Position numbers and translations under genes: made by a program. A DNA stretch of 64,000 nucleotides from Verrucomicrobiota bacterium. GTDB lineage: Bacteria; Verrucomicrobiota; Verrucomicrobiia; Limisphaerales; JACRJZ01. The notes under the pieces were generated by a model. That model ran no database searches. It was given only the letters and a program-made list of their open reading frames with translations, and was not told the DNA's origin. Below, in pieces: positions 23,434 to 32,313 of the stretch (the stretch's first letter is position 1; the number at the start of each line of letters is the position of its first letter). The stretch is from the NCBI GenBank assembly GCA_016219875.1, contig JACRJZ010000025.1, positions 32,673-96,672 of the forward strand, written 5' to 3'.

Positions 23434-25929
23434 ATGAAAGCGATTTTCACTCTCCTGCTGTCGCTCGCTGTGGCGATCCCCGGATTCGCCCAGACGAACG
23501 CCCTTGCCGTGCCGGCCCAGACACCGCCTGTCACCAAGCCCGCGGCCCCCGGCGCGCCACCGGCCAGGACCTTCCCGGCCTTGCCCTCCGCGCCGAGCGT
23601 GCTCCCTGGCGCCATGCCGCCCAACTTCACCAACATGACGCCGCTGCAACGGCGCATGTTTCTCCTCACCAACCAGGCCGGCCTGCCCACCAACCTCGCG
23701 GCCCTCGCGGCCGCGCTCACCAATCGTCTCACGGCTCCCGCCACCCCGGCGGCCACGACTCCGGCCCCGGACGCGGTCGCGCCGGTCGCGCCTGCCATCC
23801 CGGCGGTGCCGGCCCGCGTCACGCCCAACGCCGGACTTCCGGCGGGCGTGCCGGTTCCAGCGGGCGTGACGCCTGCGCCGCGTCCCGGCGTGCCGGGCGC
23901 AGTCCCCCGCCTGCCGGCCGGCTCCTTGCAGCCCACGCCGGCCGGCGGCGTCACGAACATCCCGGCCAGTATGGACGACGACGAACTCCTGCCGTCGGGC
24001 TTGATTCGTTTCCAGGAAGCCGACCTCAGCCAGGTGCTCGACATCTACGGCGAGATCACCGCCCGCACCGTGCTGCGCCCGGCCACGCTGCCCGCGGCCA
24101 AGATCACGCTCCGCGCCCAGACGCCGCTGACGCGCTCCGAAGGCGCCCGCGCCATTGAGGCCGTACTGGCGCTGAACCAAATCAGCGTTTCGCCGGTCAG
24201 CGAGAAGTTCGTGAAAATCGTGCCCGTCGCGCAGGTTCACACCTTGGGCGCCAAACCGGTGGACGCGGACAAGATCGTGGAGTTCGGCCCCTTCGTGACG
24301 CACATCTACCAGCTCAAATACGCCGACGCCAAGGAAGTCACCGATGTCGTCACCAAGTTTGCCGCCGGCCCGCAGAGCGTCATCGGCGTGCCGAGCAGCC
24401 AGATCATTGTCATGCGCGACTACGCGGAAAACGTGAAGCGCATGTTGGAGATGATCGAGAAGGTGGACGTGGCCATCACGAACAACATTGAGCCGGTGGT
24501 CATCCCCATCAAATACGCGCTGGCCACGGACATCCAGCAGGTGTTGAGCAGCCTCACGGCGGGCGGCGGCGGCGGCATGAGCATCGGCGGCACCGGCACT
24601 TCGGGCGGTGGTCTCTCCGGTGGCACCAGCGGCTACGGCGGCGCCAGCCGGGGCCGGCTCAGCGGCAGTGGACGGACCTTCGGCACCGGCTCGATGGGCG
24701 GCGGCTACGGGGGTGCCTACGGCGGCTCCTCCACCTACCCCGGCGGCACCGGCATGAACCCGCTGGGCACAGCGGCGGGCACGGGCGCGGCGGGCGGCAG
24801 TCTGGCGGCGGCGCGCACCGCCTTTGGCCAGCGTCTGGGTGGCATCATCAAGAGCAGCACCCAAGGCGGGGCCGGCGCGGCGGGGGACATTCAAGTCATC
24901 AGCATGGCCAAGATCATCGCCGACGAGCGGGCCAACTCGCTGCTCATCTTCGCCGACAAGTACGATCTCCCGATCATCACCAACATCATCAACAAGCTCG
25001 ACGTGGTGCTGGCGCAGGTGCTGATCGAGACGCTGATCATGGAAGTGTCGCTCAACGCCGGCCACGAGTACGGGTTGAGCACGAAGCAGGTCAGCGCCAG
25101 CACGATTGGGAACTTCGTCGGCATCGGTGCCTTGAATCCGAGCAAGATCATGAGCATGAGCGCCTTCGCCTCCGGTGGCACCAATGGGTCGCTTTCCGAC
25201 GGCCTCACCTACATTGGGCGGTTTGCGCAGGATCTGGATGTCACCGCCCGCGCCATCGCCACCGACAGCCGCGCCAACGTCATTTCCCGCCCACGCATCC
25301 TGACCTCCCACGCCAAGGAAGGCCGCATCTTCATCGGGGAAACCCGGCCCTACATCACCGGCTATTACGGCGGCGGTGGTTACGGCGGTGGTTACGGCGG
25401 CTACGGCGGCTACGGTGGCGGCAACTACTCGCAATACCAGCAACTCCAGATCGGCATCGAACTCACCATTCTGCCCTTCATCAACTCCGAGGGCTTGGTC
25501 GTCATGGACATTCAGCAAAGCATCCAGGGCATCAAAGGTTCTGTCACCATCAACGGCAACGACGTGCCCATCACCAGCGACAAACAGGCCAGCGCCTACA
25601 TCGCCGTGCGCGACCGCGACACGGTCATCCTCGGTGGCTACATCACTTCCAACTCCTCGCGCACTCATTCGGGTGTCCCCATCTTGAAGGACATTCCGGT
25701 CTTGGGCGCGCTCTTCCGCAGCAACAAGAGAGACTCCGACCGCACCGAACTCGTCGTGTTGATTCGGCCCACGGTCTTGAACTCGCCGGAAGCCGCCGCC
25801 ACCGCCACCGCCATCGAGCGCGATCAACTCCCCGGCATCCGCAACGCGGAGAAGGAATACGAAGATCAGATCAAGAAGGAACAAAAGGCCTTTGAGAACA
25901 AGAACCTCAAGAAGACCAAGAAGAGCTGA
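23434..25929 (+). CDS. gspD: Secretin, type II secretion GspD/PilQ family
   Basis: 831-aa outer-membrane secretin. Signal peptide MKAIFTLLLSLAVAIPGFAQ. A Pro/Ala-rich linker runs to ~185. N-domains follow: FQEADLSQVLDIYGEITART, then PVAQVHTLGAKPVDADK and VTHIYQLKYADAKEVTDVV. A Gly-rich loop (~375-450) comes next. The secretin domain covers ~490-770, with LIETLIMEVSL, VISRPRILTSHAKEG, a GYGGGGYGG-type loop, and the closing VPILKDIPVLGALFRS. The tail is lysine-rich. It would form the exit pore for the GspE/L/M system. The next gene starts 5 bp after its stop, suggesting that the exported protein there is a co-expressed substrate or accessory. Confidence 0.92.
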   Translation: MKAIFTLLLSLAVAIPGFAQTNALAVPAQTPPVTKPAAPGAPPARTFPALPSAPSVLPGAMPPNFTNMTPLQRRMFLLTNQAGLPTNLAALAAALTNRLTAPATPAATTPAPDAVAPVAPAIPAVPARVTPNAGLPAGVPVPAGVTPAPRPGVPGAVPRLPAGSLQPTPAGGVTNIPASMDDDELLPSGLIRFQEADLSQVLDIYGEITARTVLRPATLPAAKITLRAQTPLTRSEGARAIEAVLALNQISVSPVSEKFVKIVPVAQVHTLGAKPVDADKIVEFGPFVTHIYQLKYADAKEVTDVVTKFAAGPQSVIGVPSSQIIVMRDYAENVKRMLEMIEKVDVAITNNIEPVVIPIKYALATDIQQVLSSLTAGGGGGMSIGGTGTSGGGLSGGTSGYGGASRGRLSGSGRTFGTGSMGGGYGGAYGGSSTYPGGTGMNPLGTAAGTGAAGGSLAAARTAFGQRLGGIIKSSTQGGAGAAGDIQVISMAKIIADERANSLLIFADKYDLPIITNIINKLDVVLAQVLIETLIMEVSLNAGHEYGLSTKQVSASTIGNFVGIGALNPSKIMSMSAFASGGTNGSLSDGLTYIGRFAQDLDVTARAIATDSRANVISRPRILTSHAKEGRIFIGETRPYITGYYGGGGYGGGYGGYGGYGGGNYSQYQQLQIGIELTILPFINSEGLVVMDIQQSIQGIKGSVTINGNDVPITSDKQASAYIAVRDRDTVILGGYITSNSSRTHSGVPILKDIPVLGALFRSNKRDSDRTELVVLIRPTVLNSPEAAATATAIERDQLPGIRNAEKEYEDQIKKEQKAFENKNLKKTKKS

Positions 25930-25934
25930 CCGCC

Positions 25935-28900
25935 ATGAGAGGGAATTCCGAAATCGTCTCCCGGCCGCCGACCGCAGCCCACGGACGCTTGCGCCCGGCC
26001 TGGCTGGCCCTGCTGGTAGCGCAGGTTTTCAACCTTCCGTATCGCCGATTTTCAATCGGCAGGGCGTGGGCCGTGTTCCGAGCGCCTTGTGATCGTCGGG
26101 GACCAGCAGGATGCAATCCTGCGATACGGGAGCCAATTGCAGAACTCCGTAGCAGCCGACGTGAGGAGGCTCCATTCAAAGGGGAAAGGTCAGAAAGCAG
26201 AAGGAAGTCAGAGCCTCCTCACGTCGGCTGCTACAGTTTTGCACGAGGCTCACGGCAGATTGAAAATCTGCGCTACGCCTGGCGGATTTGCGGGCTGGCC
26301 GCCTGCCTCGTGTTCGCGGCGGATGTCGTCCGAGCGGACATCGTCCTCACCAACAACAATTCGGCGGCCCTCCAACTGGCCCTCAATGCCGGCGGCGTGG
26401 TCACCCTTGGTTTCACCGGCACGATCAACGTCACCAACACCCTCGTCATTGCCACCAATGTCACGCTGGTGGCCACCAATGAGGCGGTGACGCTCGACGG
26501 CGGCGGCACCAACGGCATTCGCCTCTTCATCGTCAACACCAACCGGCAACTGGCCCTCCGCAACTTGACTCTCGCCAACGGCCTGGCCACCAACGGCGGC
26601 GCCATCCTCAATCACGGCGCCCTCTCCGCGAGCAACTGCGTCTTCCGTTCGAACATTGCTTTCGGCCCGTCCGGCACGAACGGGCTGGATGGCACGTACC
26701 GTTTCCCAACGGGCAACGCTGGCCAGGCTGGCAAGTCGGGAGCGGGCACCAGTGGCGGCGCGGTCGGCAATTACGGCTCGGCGTCGTTTCTGGTCTGCGG
26801 CTTTCTCGGCAACACCGCTGCGGGCGGCGACGGTGGCAACGGCGGCAAAGGCGGAGACAGCGATGCCAACGTCGGGACGGCCGGCAACGGCGGCAACGGC
26901 GGCAGCGGCGGGACCGCGCTTGGCGGCGCCCTCTACAATGCCGGTTCCATGACGCTCACGAACTGCACGCTGAGCCTGAACACCGTCACGGGTGGCCACG
27001 CGGGCACAGGCGGCGCCGCCGGTTCGGCGCTCTTTCCGGGCAACAGCGGCAGCGGCGGGGTGGGTGGAGCGGGCAACGGCGCCGGCATTTTCAATCTGGG
27101 TACGCTTACCCTCGCAGCTTGCACGCTGGACGACAACCTCGGCGCGGGCGGAGACAGCGCCAAGGCGGCCAGCGGACCCTTCGGCTCGGCGCCCAACGGC
27201 AGCGTCGGTGGCGACAGCCGCGGCGGCGGCATCTGCAATCTGGGAACGAACGTCCTGGTCAATTGCACGCTCTTCCGCAACGTGCTCTACGGCGGCGCGG
27301 GCGGAGACGGCGGCGATGGCGACGCGGCCAACGGGCAAGGCGGCAGGGGCGGCGACGGCGGGGCCGCGTGGGGCGGCGGCTTCTACAGCGGGCGCTGGAC
27401 GGCAATGACCAATTGCACCTTGACTGAGAGCGGCACCTTCGGCGGCTTGCCCGGCGCGGGAGGCAACGGGGCGTTGAGCCGAGGCGACGGCGCGGCCGGT
27501 GTTTCCCGCGGCGGCAATCTGGCCAACAGCAACAACGTGACGTTCCTCCTGAAGAACTCGCTCTTTGCCAATCCGCCCAGCGGCACGAACGTCGTCGTGC
27601 GCACCAACGTCAACACCTCCACCTCCTACACCTGCGTCACCAACACCGCCTTCGATCCCATCAGCGGCACCTACACCAACGGCGTCACTTGCACCACCAA
27701 CACCACCGTCACGACCAACGTGGTCACGACCACCAACGTGTTCGTCGGCATGAACGCTTACGGCACGTTCACCGATGCCGGCTTCAACCTGAGTTCGGAC
27801 ACCACGCCCGCGTTCGCTACCACCAATAGCTTTCGGACGAACAACGTCCTGCTCGGGGTGCTCGCCACCAACTCGGGTGTCACCGCCACTCTGGCGCTGC
27901 TTCCCGGCAGCCCGGCCCTCGACCGCGGCGATCCGGCGTTCGTGCTGCCCACCGACCAGCGCGGCACGCCCCGCCCGCAAGGCCCGCACGGGGACATCGG
28001 CGCCTACGAAGCCGAGATCATCAGCCTCACCGGCTTGGTCACACTGGGGACCGAGGGCCTTTCCGGCGTCAGCGTCCTGGCCACGCTCGGCACTGCGACC
28101 AACGTGGCCATGACGGACACTTCGGGCCGCTACACGTTCACCAACCTTCCGCCCGACGACTACACCGTCACGCCCGTGCTGTCGGGCTATCTCTTCGACC
28201 CGCCGTCCGCCAACGTCAACGTCACGCTGTTCGGCTCCACGAATGATTTCAGGGCCGCGCTGCTCCAAGTGGTGAGCCTCAGCGGATGGGTGCTGGATGG
28301 AACGAGCGGTTTGGCTGGAGTGACCGTCTCGTTGGGAGGCACTTCCCTGGCCGCGACCACGGACGCCGACGGCCGGTATGCGTTCACCAACTTGGCGTTC
28401 GGAACCTACACCGTGGTCCCGTCGAAAACGGGCTTCGAGTTTTCGCCGCCTGTGAGCCAGGCCGTCGTCAACTCGGTCCTGGCGACGAACGATTTTGAGG
28501 CCATCGGCCTTTACGCCATTGTGGGCCGCGTCATCGCCGGTCCTGCCCATGCGGGCTTGGCGGACGTGACAGTCCGCTCGGAAACCCGGAGCACCGTGAC
28601 CGATTCGGAGGGGTATTACCTGCTGCTCGGCATCGGACCAGGCACGCATCAGGTCATCGCCAGCCGGACGAAGTACGCCTTCCTGCCTGCCACCAACGAA
28701 GTGCAAGTAACGACGGACCTGGTCGGCGGGTTGGACTTTGAGGGGTTTGAAACCTTTGTTCTCTCCGGGCGCATCTACGACGGCGAGGATCTGTCAGGGA
28801 ACAGCGTTCTCAGCAACGTGGTCGTGGGCCTCACTTCAACGGTGACGACCGCCGACGGCTCCTCCGCCACCTTGGAGTTCAGTGCGCTCTCGGACGCCAA

Positions 28901-30269
28901 TGGCGACTACGTCTTTACGAACGCACCCGGCGGCCTGGTGGTTGTCACTCCGGCCCTGGCGCGATACCGCTTCGAGCGTGGTGGCAGCCCAGATTTCACG
29001 GGAACGCTGACGGCAGACCTGACAGGCATCGACTTCGCGGGCTACCGCTCCTTCGCCATCAGCGGACGGGTCACCTTCAACGGCGCGGGCTTGCCGGGCG
29101 TGATCGTGATGGCGGACGCCAGCGAGGCGGCGACCGACGACTCTGGCAACTACGCTCTCACTGATATCGATGCATTCGACTCGGGCGGCGCGACGAATGT
29201 CTTCGTGATGGCCAGCCACCCCGGTTATGTCCTTTTGCCGGCCAGTATCGAGGTGCTGCGTAGCACCAACAACGTGAGCAACGTGAACTTCACCGCCGCG
29301 GGTGCTCTGGCGATCTCCGGCGTCTTCACCTGGACCAACACGCCCGTCACCAACGTCACGGTCACCGTGAGCAACCAGATACTCAGCACCGGCACCCGCA
29401 ACAGCTTCATCCTTTCCAACCTTCCGCCGGGCGAGTACGGCGTGACGCCGCACCGGTCGGGCTACGACTTCAGCCCGGTTTCCGCCGTGGTCACGCTCAC
29501 GACCAACGACGCGCTGACGAACTTCCTCGCCATCCCGCGTCTCACCGTCCGGGGCCGGGTGACGAACGCCGGCACCGGCACGGGCCTCGCCGGCGTGACC
29601 CTCACGGCCGGCAGCGCCACCGCCACGACCGACGGCAGCGGCAACTACACGATGATCAACGTCTCGGCCATCAACCAAGTCGTGCCCGCCACAAACGGCT
29701 ATTGGTTCCTGCCCTCGTCGCGCCGGCTCGATCAGGAACCCGATGCCACGAAGATCCACTTCACCGCCTCGCCGACGCTAAGCATTTCGGGGCGGCTGCT
29801 TGAAGGCACCAACGGGGTGGCCAACTTCCTCGTGACAGCCATCGCCAGCAACCTCGCCAATTCCACCGAGACGAAAACTCTGCAAATCAACGCCGCGTCC
29901 AGCGGCAGCTACTCGTTCGGCGGCCTGGTTCCCGGCACCTACGCGATCTCACCGCCTCCCCAGGGCGTCGGCTTCACCCCCGCCAGCGCAGTGGTGGTGC
30001 TCAGCACGACCAACATCACCAACCTCAACTTCACCGCCAACCTGCCGCGCCTGCTGCTCTCGCGCGGGACCAATGGCCCGCCGTCGGAGTTGCTCGTGCT
30101 CGCGCTGCCGTCGCGTTTCTACCAAGTGCAGGCTGCCACGAACCTGACACCATCCATCGTCTGGTCGAACTTCTGGACGAGCAACACCGCGCCGAGCGGC
30201 GCCTTCACCGTGCCGCTGACGAACAGCGCCGCCTATCGCGCCCGCTTCTTCCGCGTCCGCACGCCGTAG
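25935..30269 (+). CDS. Large exported multi-domain adhesin-like protein
   Basis: 1444-aa protein translated directly after the secretin gene. Its only upstream ATG is 25935. Codons 28-114 come from a 261-bp block of dispersed palindromic repeats, after which a hydrophobic signal-like stretch (RICGLAACLVFAADVVRADIV) appears. The mature part begins with a Thr/Asn-rich parallel beta-helix-like region containing Gly-rich loops (~295-320 GGDGGNGGKGG). About nine carboxypeptidase-regulatory-like beta-sandwich repeats follow from ~695, typified by DTSGRYTFTNLPPDDYTVTP. A ~70-aa C-terminal module ends NSAAYRARFFRVRTP, like those of other secreted proteins here. Likely surface or matrix protein; a role in polymer binding is inference. 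Confidence 0.75.
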   Translation: MRGNSEIVSRPPTAAHGRLRPAWLALLVAQVFNLPYRRFSIGRAWAVFRAPCDRRGPAGCNPAIREPIAELRSSRREEAPFKGERSESRRKSEPPHVGCYSFARGSRQIENLRYAWRICGLAACLVFAADVVRADIVLTNNNSAALQLALNAGGVVTLGFTGTINVTNTLVIATNVTLVATNEAVTLDGGGTNGIRLFIVNTNRQLALRNLTLANGLATNGGAILNHGALSASNCVFRSNIAFGPSGTNGLDGTYRFPTGNAGQAGKSGAGTSGGAVGNYGSASFLVCGFLGNTAAGGDGGNGGKGGDSDANVGTAGNGGNGGSGGTALGGALYNAGSMTLTNCTLSLNTVTGGHAGTGGAAGSALFPGNSGSGGVGGAGNGAGIFNLGTLTLAACTLDDNLGAGGDSAKAASGPFGSAPNGSVGGDSRGGGICNLGTNVLVNCTLFRNVLYGGAGGDGGDGDAANGQGGRGGDGGAAWGGGFYSGRWTAMTNCTLTESGTFGGLPGAGGNGALSRGDGAAGVSRGGNLANSNNVTFLLKNSLFANPPSGTNVVVRTNVNTSTSYTCVTNTAFDPISGTYTNGVTCTTNTTVTTNVVTTTNVFVGMNAYGTFTDAGFNLSSDTTPAFATTNSFRTNNVLLGVLATNSGVTATLALLPGSPALDRGDPAFVLPTDQRGTPRPQGPHGDIGAYEAEIISLTGLVTLGTEGLSGVSVLATLGTATNVAMTDTSGRYTFTNLPPDDYTVTPVLSGYLFDPPSANVNVTLFGSTNDFRAALLQVVSLSGWVLDGTSGLAGVTVSLGGTSLAATTDADGRYAFTNLAFGTYTVVPSKTGFEFSPPVSQAVVNSVLATNDFEAIGLYAIVGRVIAGPAHAGLADVTVRSETRSTVTDSEGYYLLLGIGPGTHQVIASRTKYAFLPATNEVQVTTDLVGGLDFEGFETFVLSGRIYDGEDLSGNSVLSNVVVGLTSTVTTADGSSATLEFSALSDANGDYVFTNAPGGLVVVTPALARYRFERGGSPDFTGTLTADLTGIDFAGYRSFAISGRVTFNGAGLPGVIVMADASEAATDDSGNYALTDIDAFDSGGATNVFVMASHPGYVLLPASIEVLRSTNNVSNVNFTAAGALAISGVFTWTNTPVTNVTVTVSNQILSTGTRNSFILSNLPPGEYGVTPHRSGYDFSPVSAVVTLTTNDALTNFLAIPRLTVRGRVTNAGTGTGLAGVTLTAGSATATTDGSGNYTMINVSAINQVVPATNGYWFLPSSRRLDQEPDATKIHFTASPTLSISGRLLEGTNGVANFLVTAIASNLANSTETKTLQINAASSGSYSFGGLVPGTYAISPPPQGVGFTPASAVVVLSTTNITNLNFTANLPRLLLSRGTNGPPSELLVLALPSRFYQVQAATNLTPSIVWSNFWTSNTAPSGAFTVPLTNSAAYRARFFRVRTP
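26016..26276. repeat. In-frame composite repeat block in the signal-peptide region
   Basis: 261 bp (87 codons) bounded by GTAGCGC and GCGCTAC. It contains small palindromes (AGGTTTTCAACCT, CGATTTTCAATCG, AGGATGCAATCCT, CAGATTGAAAATCTG) and a nested GTAGCAGCCGACGTGAGG repeat at 26149-26234. The flanks share GCCTGGC on both sides (25999-26005 and 26277-26283). Confidence 0.75.
26149..26234. repeat. GTAGCAGCCGACGTGAGG-type palindrome, copy 2
   Basis: 86-bp copy nested in the in-frame block of the 1444-aa protein gene. Arms GTAGCAGCCGACGTGAGGAG and CTCCTCACGTCGGCTGCTAC. Confidence 0.82.
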
Positions 30270-30303
30270 CGGAACAGCCGCGACGGGCGTCGCCAGATCG
30301 CTT

Positions 30304-30446
30304 CCCCCTCACCCCGTCCCTCTCCCATCCGATGGGAGAGGGAGGCCCGAGTCACGCGTCGTGACGCGGCAGGCACTGGCTTGCGTCGAGTGGGTGCAGC
30401 GTGTTCCCTCTCCCGTCGGACGGGAGAGGGCCAGGGTGAGGGGAAA
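30304..30446. repeat. CCCTCACCCC/CTCTCCC palindromic element, full copy
   Basis: Two inverted units, each a hairpin of the CTCTCCCATCCGATGGGAGAG type, bounded outside by CCCCTCACCCC and GGGTGAGGGG. About 143 bp. It lies just after the 1444-aa protein gene. A similar full copy is at 57537-57681; half copies lie at 30621-30663 and inside nuoM2 (9962-9999). Confidence 0.8.
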
Positions 30447-30524
30447 CAACCGAGAGAAGTCCCAGCGCGGGCGCTGGGAAAACCGCCTTCCCCGCTTCGG
30501 CTTCGATGCTTCGGCGTCACGTTC

Positions 30525-30587
30525 ATTGTTCCACTGACCAGCAACGCCGCCTATCGCGCCCGGTTCTTCCGGGTCCGCGTGCCGTAG
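30525..30587 (+). pseudogene. Remnant of a second adhesin-type gene 3' end
   Basis: The frame reads FIVPLTSNAAYRARFFRVRVP then stop, almost the same as the end of the preceding gene (FTVPLTNSAAYRARFFRVRTP). The homology continues past the stop codon through the following repeat unit, so 30207-30357 and 30525-30671 form a diverged direct repeat. No gene body precedes the second copy. It is either a relic of a tandem paralogue or a partial duplication. Confidence 0.65.
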
Positions 30588-30620
30588 CGGAACAGCCGAG
30601 GCGGGCGTCGCCAGAGCGCT

Positions 30621-30663
30621 TCCCCCTCACCCCGTCCCTCTCCCATCCGATGGGAGAGGGAGG
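30621..30663. repeat. CCCTCACCCC/CTCTCCC hairpin, half copy
   Basis: Single hairpin unit identical in its core to the unit at 30304-30351. It is part of the direct duplication described at 30525. Confidence 0.75.
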
Positions 30664-30720
30664 CCCGAGTCCCGCTCATTCTGATTGCCGCGAACGAGCC
30701 GGCGGCCTACACCCAAGGCC

Positions 30721-32304
30721 ATGCGCAGACGTGAATTTGTCTCCCGACTTGGGGCCGTCGGTCTTGCGGCGGCCGGAACTTCTCGCGTGGCGGGCGCGGA
30801 CACGGCGGCTCCTCCTCGAAGCGGCTCGTTCAACCCGCATGACTTCGGCGCGCGAGGCGATGGCGCGCAGTTGGACACGAAAGCCCTTCAAGCCGCCATC
30901 GACGCCTGCGCAAAGGCCGGAGGCGGGACCGTTGCGCTGACAGCGGGCACTTACCTGAGCGGGACGCTCTTCTTGCGCAGCCGCGTGCAGTTGCACCTGG
31001 AGCCGGGTGCGACGCTGCTGGGCAGCAAGAACCTGGCAGACTATCCGCCGACCGTTTCCAAGGTCCGTTCCTACACCGACAACTACACCGAGCGGAGCTT
31101 GATCTACGCGGAGGACCTCGACGGCGTGGCGATCACCGGCCTGGGCCGCATCGACGGCCAGGGCGCGGCCTTCAAGGGACCGTACAAGGTCCGCCCGTAC
31201 CTGATCCGCGTGATCGCGTGCCGCGGAGTAACGGTCCGTGACGTCACAATCCTCGACTCGCCGATGTGGGTGCAACACTACCTGGCCTGCGACCACGTCC
31301 TGATCGACGGGATCACCGTGCGGAGCAAGGTCAACGCGAACAACGACGGCATCGACATCGACGGCTGCCACCAGGTCCGCATCGCGAATTGCGACATCAG
31401 CAGCGGCGACGACGCCATCGTGCTCAAGAGCACGCTTGACCGTGCCTGCCAGAACGTGGTGGTCACCAATTGCGTCCTCAGCAGCGACTGCAACGCCTTC
31501 AAGCTGGGCACCGAGTCCAACGGCGGCTTTGAGAACATCGCGCTCAGCAATTGCGCGATCCACGACACGCGCCTGGCCGGGTTGGCGGTGGAAATGGTCG
31601 ATGGCGGTTTGCTGGAGCGGGTCAGCGTGGCGAACATCGTCATGCGCAACGTGGCCTGCCCGATCTTCGTCCGGCTGGGCCATCGCGCGCGTCCGTTCAA
31701 AGAGGGCATGGACAAGCCCGGCCTGGGCCGGTTGCGGAGCGTGACGATCACCGATGTGCAAGCCGACGGCGCAAACCGCGTCGGCTGTTCGATCACCGGC
31801 TTGCCGGAACATCCGGCGGAGGACATCACGCTGGAGAACATCCACCTCAGTTTCGCTGGCGGCGGCACCGAAGCCGACGCGCGCCGCGCCGTGCCCGAAC
31901 ATCCGGAGAAGTATCCCGAGTACGCCATGTTCGGCACGCTGCCGGCCTACGGGTTCTATTGCCGCCACGTGAAGAGACTTCGCTTCAGCAACGTCCGGCT
32001 GGAAAGCGCCGCGCCGGAAGCGAGGCCGGCGCTGGTCTGCGATGACGTGGAAGACCTGGAGTTGTTCCGCTGGCGGGCCGAGACGCTCGCGAAGGCCGGC
32101 GCGCCGATCCGCTTCACCGACGTGCGCCGCGCGCTGCTCCACGGCTGTCGCGGCCCGGAGGACGGCTCCGCGCTGTTGCGCGTGGAAGGCAAGGCCAGCG
32201 CCCGAATCAAGCTCACCGGCAACGACCTGACCGATGCGAAGAAGGCGGTCGAGCTTGGGAACGAAGCCGCCGCCGGGGCCGTTTCGGACGGAGCGCCTTT
32301 CTGA
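30721..32304 (+). CDS. Exported glycoside hydrolase family 28 (polygalacturonase-like)
   Basis: 527-aa pectin-type hydrolase with a Tat-like signal (MRRREFVSRLGAVGLAAAG) and a pectate-lyase-fold opening motif FNPHDFGARGDGAQLDTKAL. GH28 catalytic aspartates are recognised in NANNDGIDIDGC near 206 and SSGDDAIVLKS near 229. The third motif, normally GHG-x-S, is replaced by NAFKLGTES near 260, a variant seen in many divergent GH28 proteins. Substrates could be galacturonan, rhamnogalacturonan or xylogalacturonan. The ATG at 30721 was chosen over one 36 bp upstream because it starts the twin-arginine motif. It converges with the giant protease gene; the stops are 10 bp apart. Confidence 0.87.
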   Translation: MRRREFVSRLGAVGLAAAGTSRVAGADTAAPPRSGSFNPHDFGARGDGAQLDTKALQAAIDACAKAGGGTVALTAGTYLSGTLFLRSRVQLHLEPGATLLGSKNLADYPPTVSKVRSYTDNYTERSLIYAEDLDGVAITGLGRIDGQGAAFKGPYKVRPYLIRVIACRGVTVRDVTILDSPMWVQHYLACDHVLIDGITVRSKVNANNDGIDIDGCHQVRIANCDISSGDDAIVLKSTLDRACQNVVVTNCVLSSDCNAFKLGTESNGGFENIALSNCAIHDTRLAGLAVEMVDGGLLERVSVANIVMRNVACPIFVRLGHRARPFKEGMDKPGLGRLRSVTITDVQADGANRVGCSITGLPEHPAEDITLENIHLSFAGGGTEADARRAVPEHPEKYPEYAMFGTLPAYGFYCRHVKRLRFSNVRLESAAPEARPALVCDDVEDLELFRWRAETLAKAGAPIRFTDVRRALLHGCRGPEDGSALLRVEGKASARIKLTGNDLTDAKKAVELGNEAAAGAVSDGAPF

Positions 32305-32313
32305 GAGCTTCGC

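Noticed and set aside
24595..24790. Gly-rich stretch in the secretin as a possible separate gene or repeat element
   Set aside because: It is in frame, fits a loop between N-domains and the secretin core, and has no inverted ends.
23425..25884. 819-codon minus-strand frame opposite the secretin
   Set aside because: The secretin on the plus strand has a signal peptide and a full domain set; the antisense frame is Asp/His/Arg-rich low complexity.
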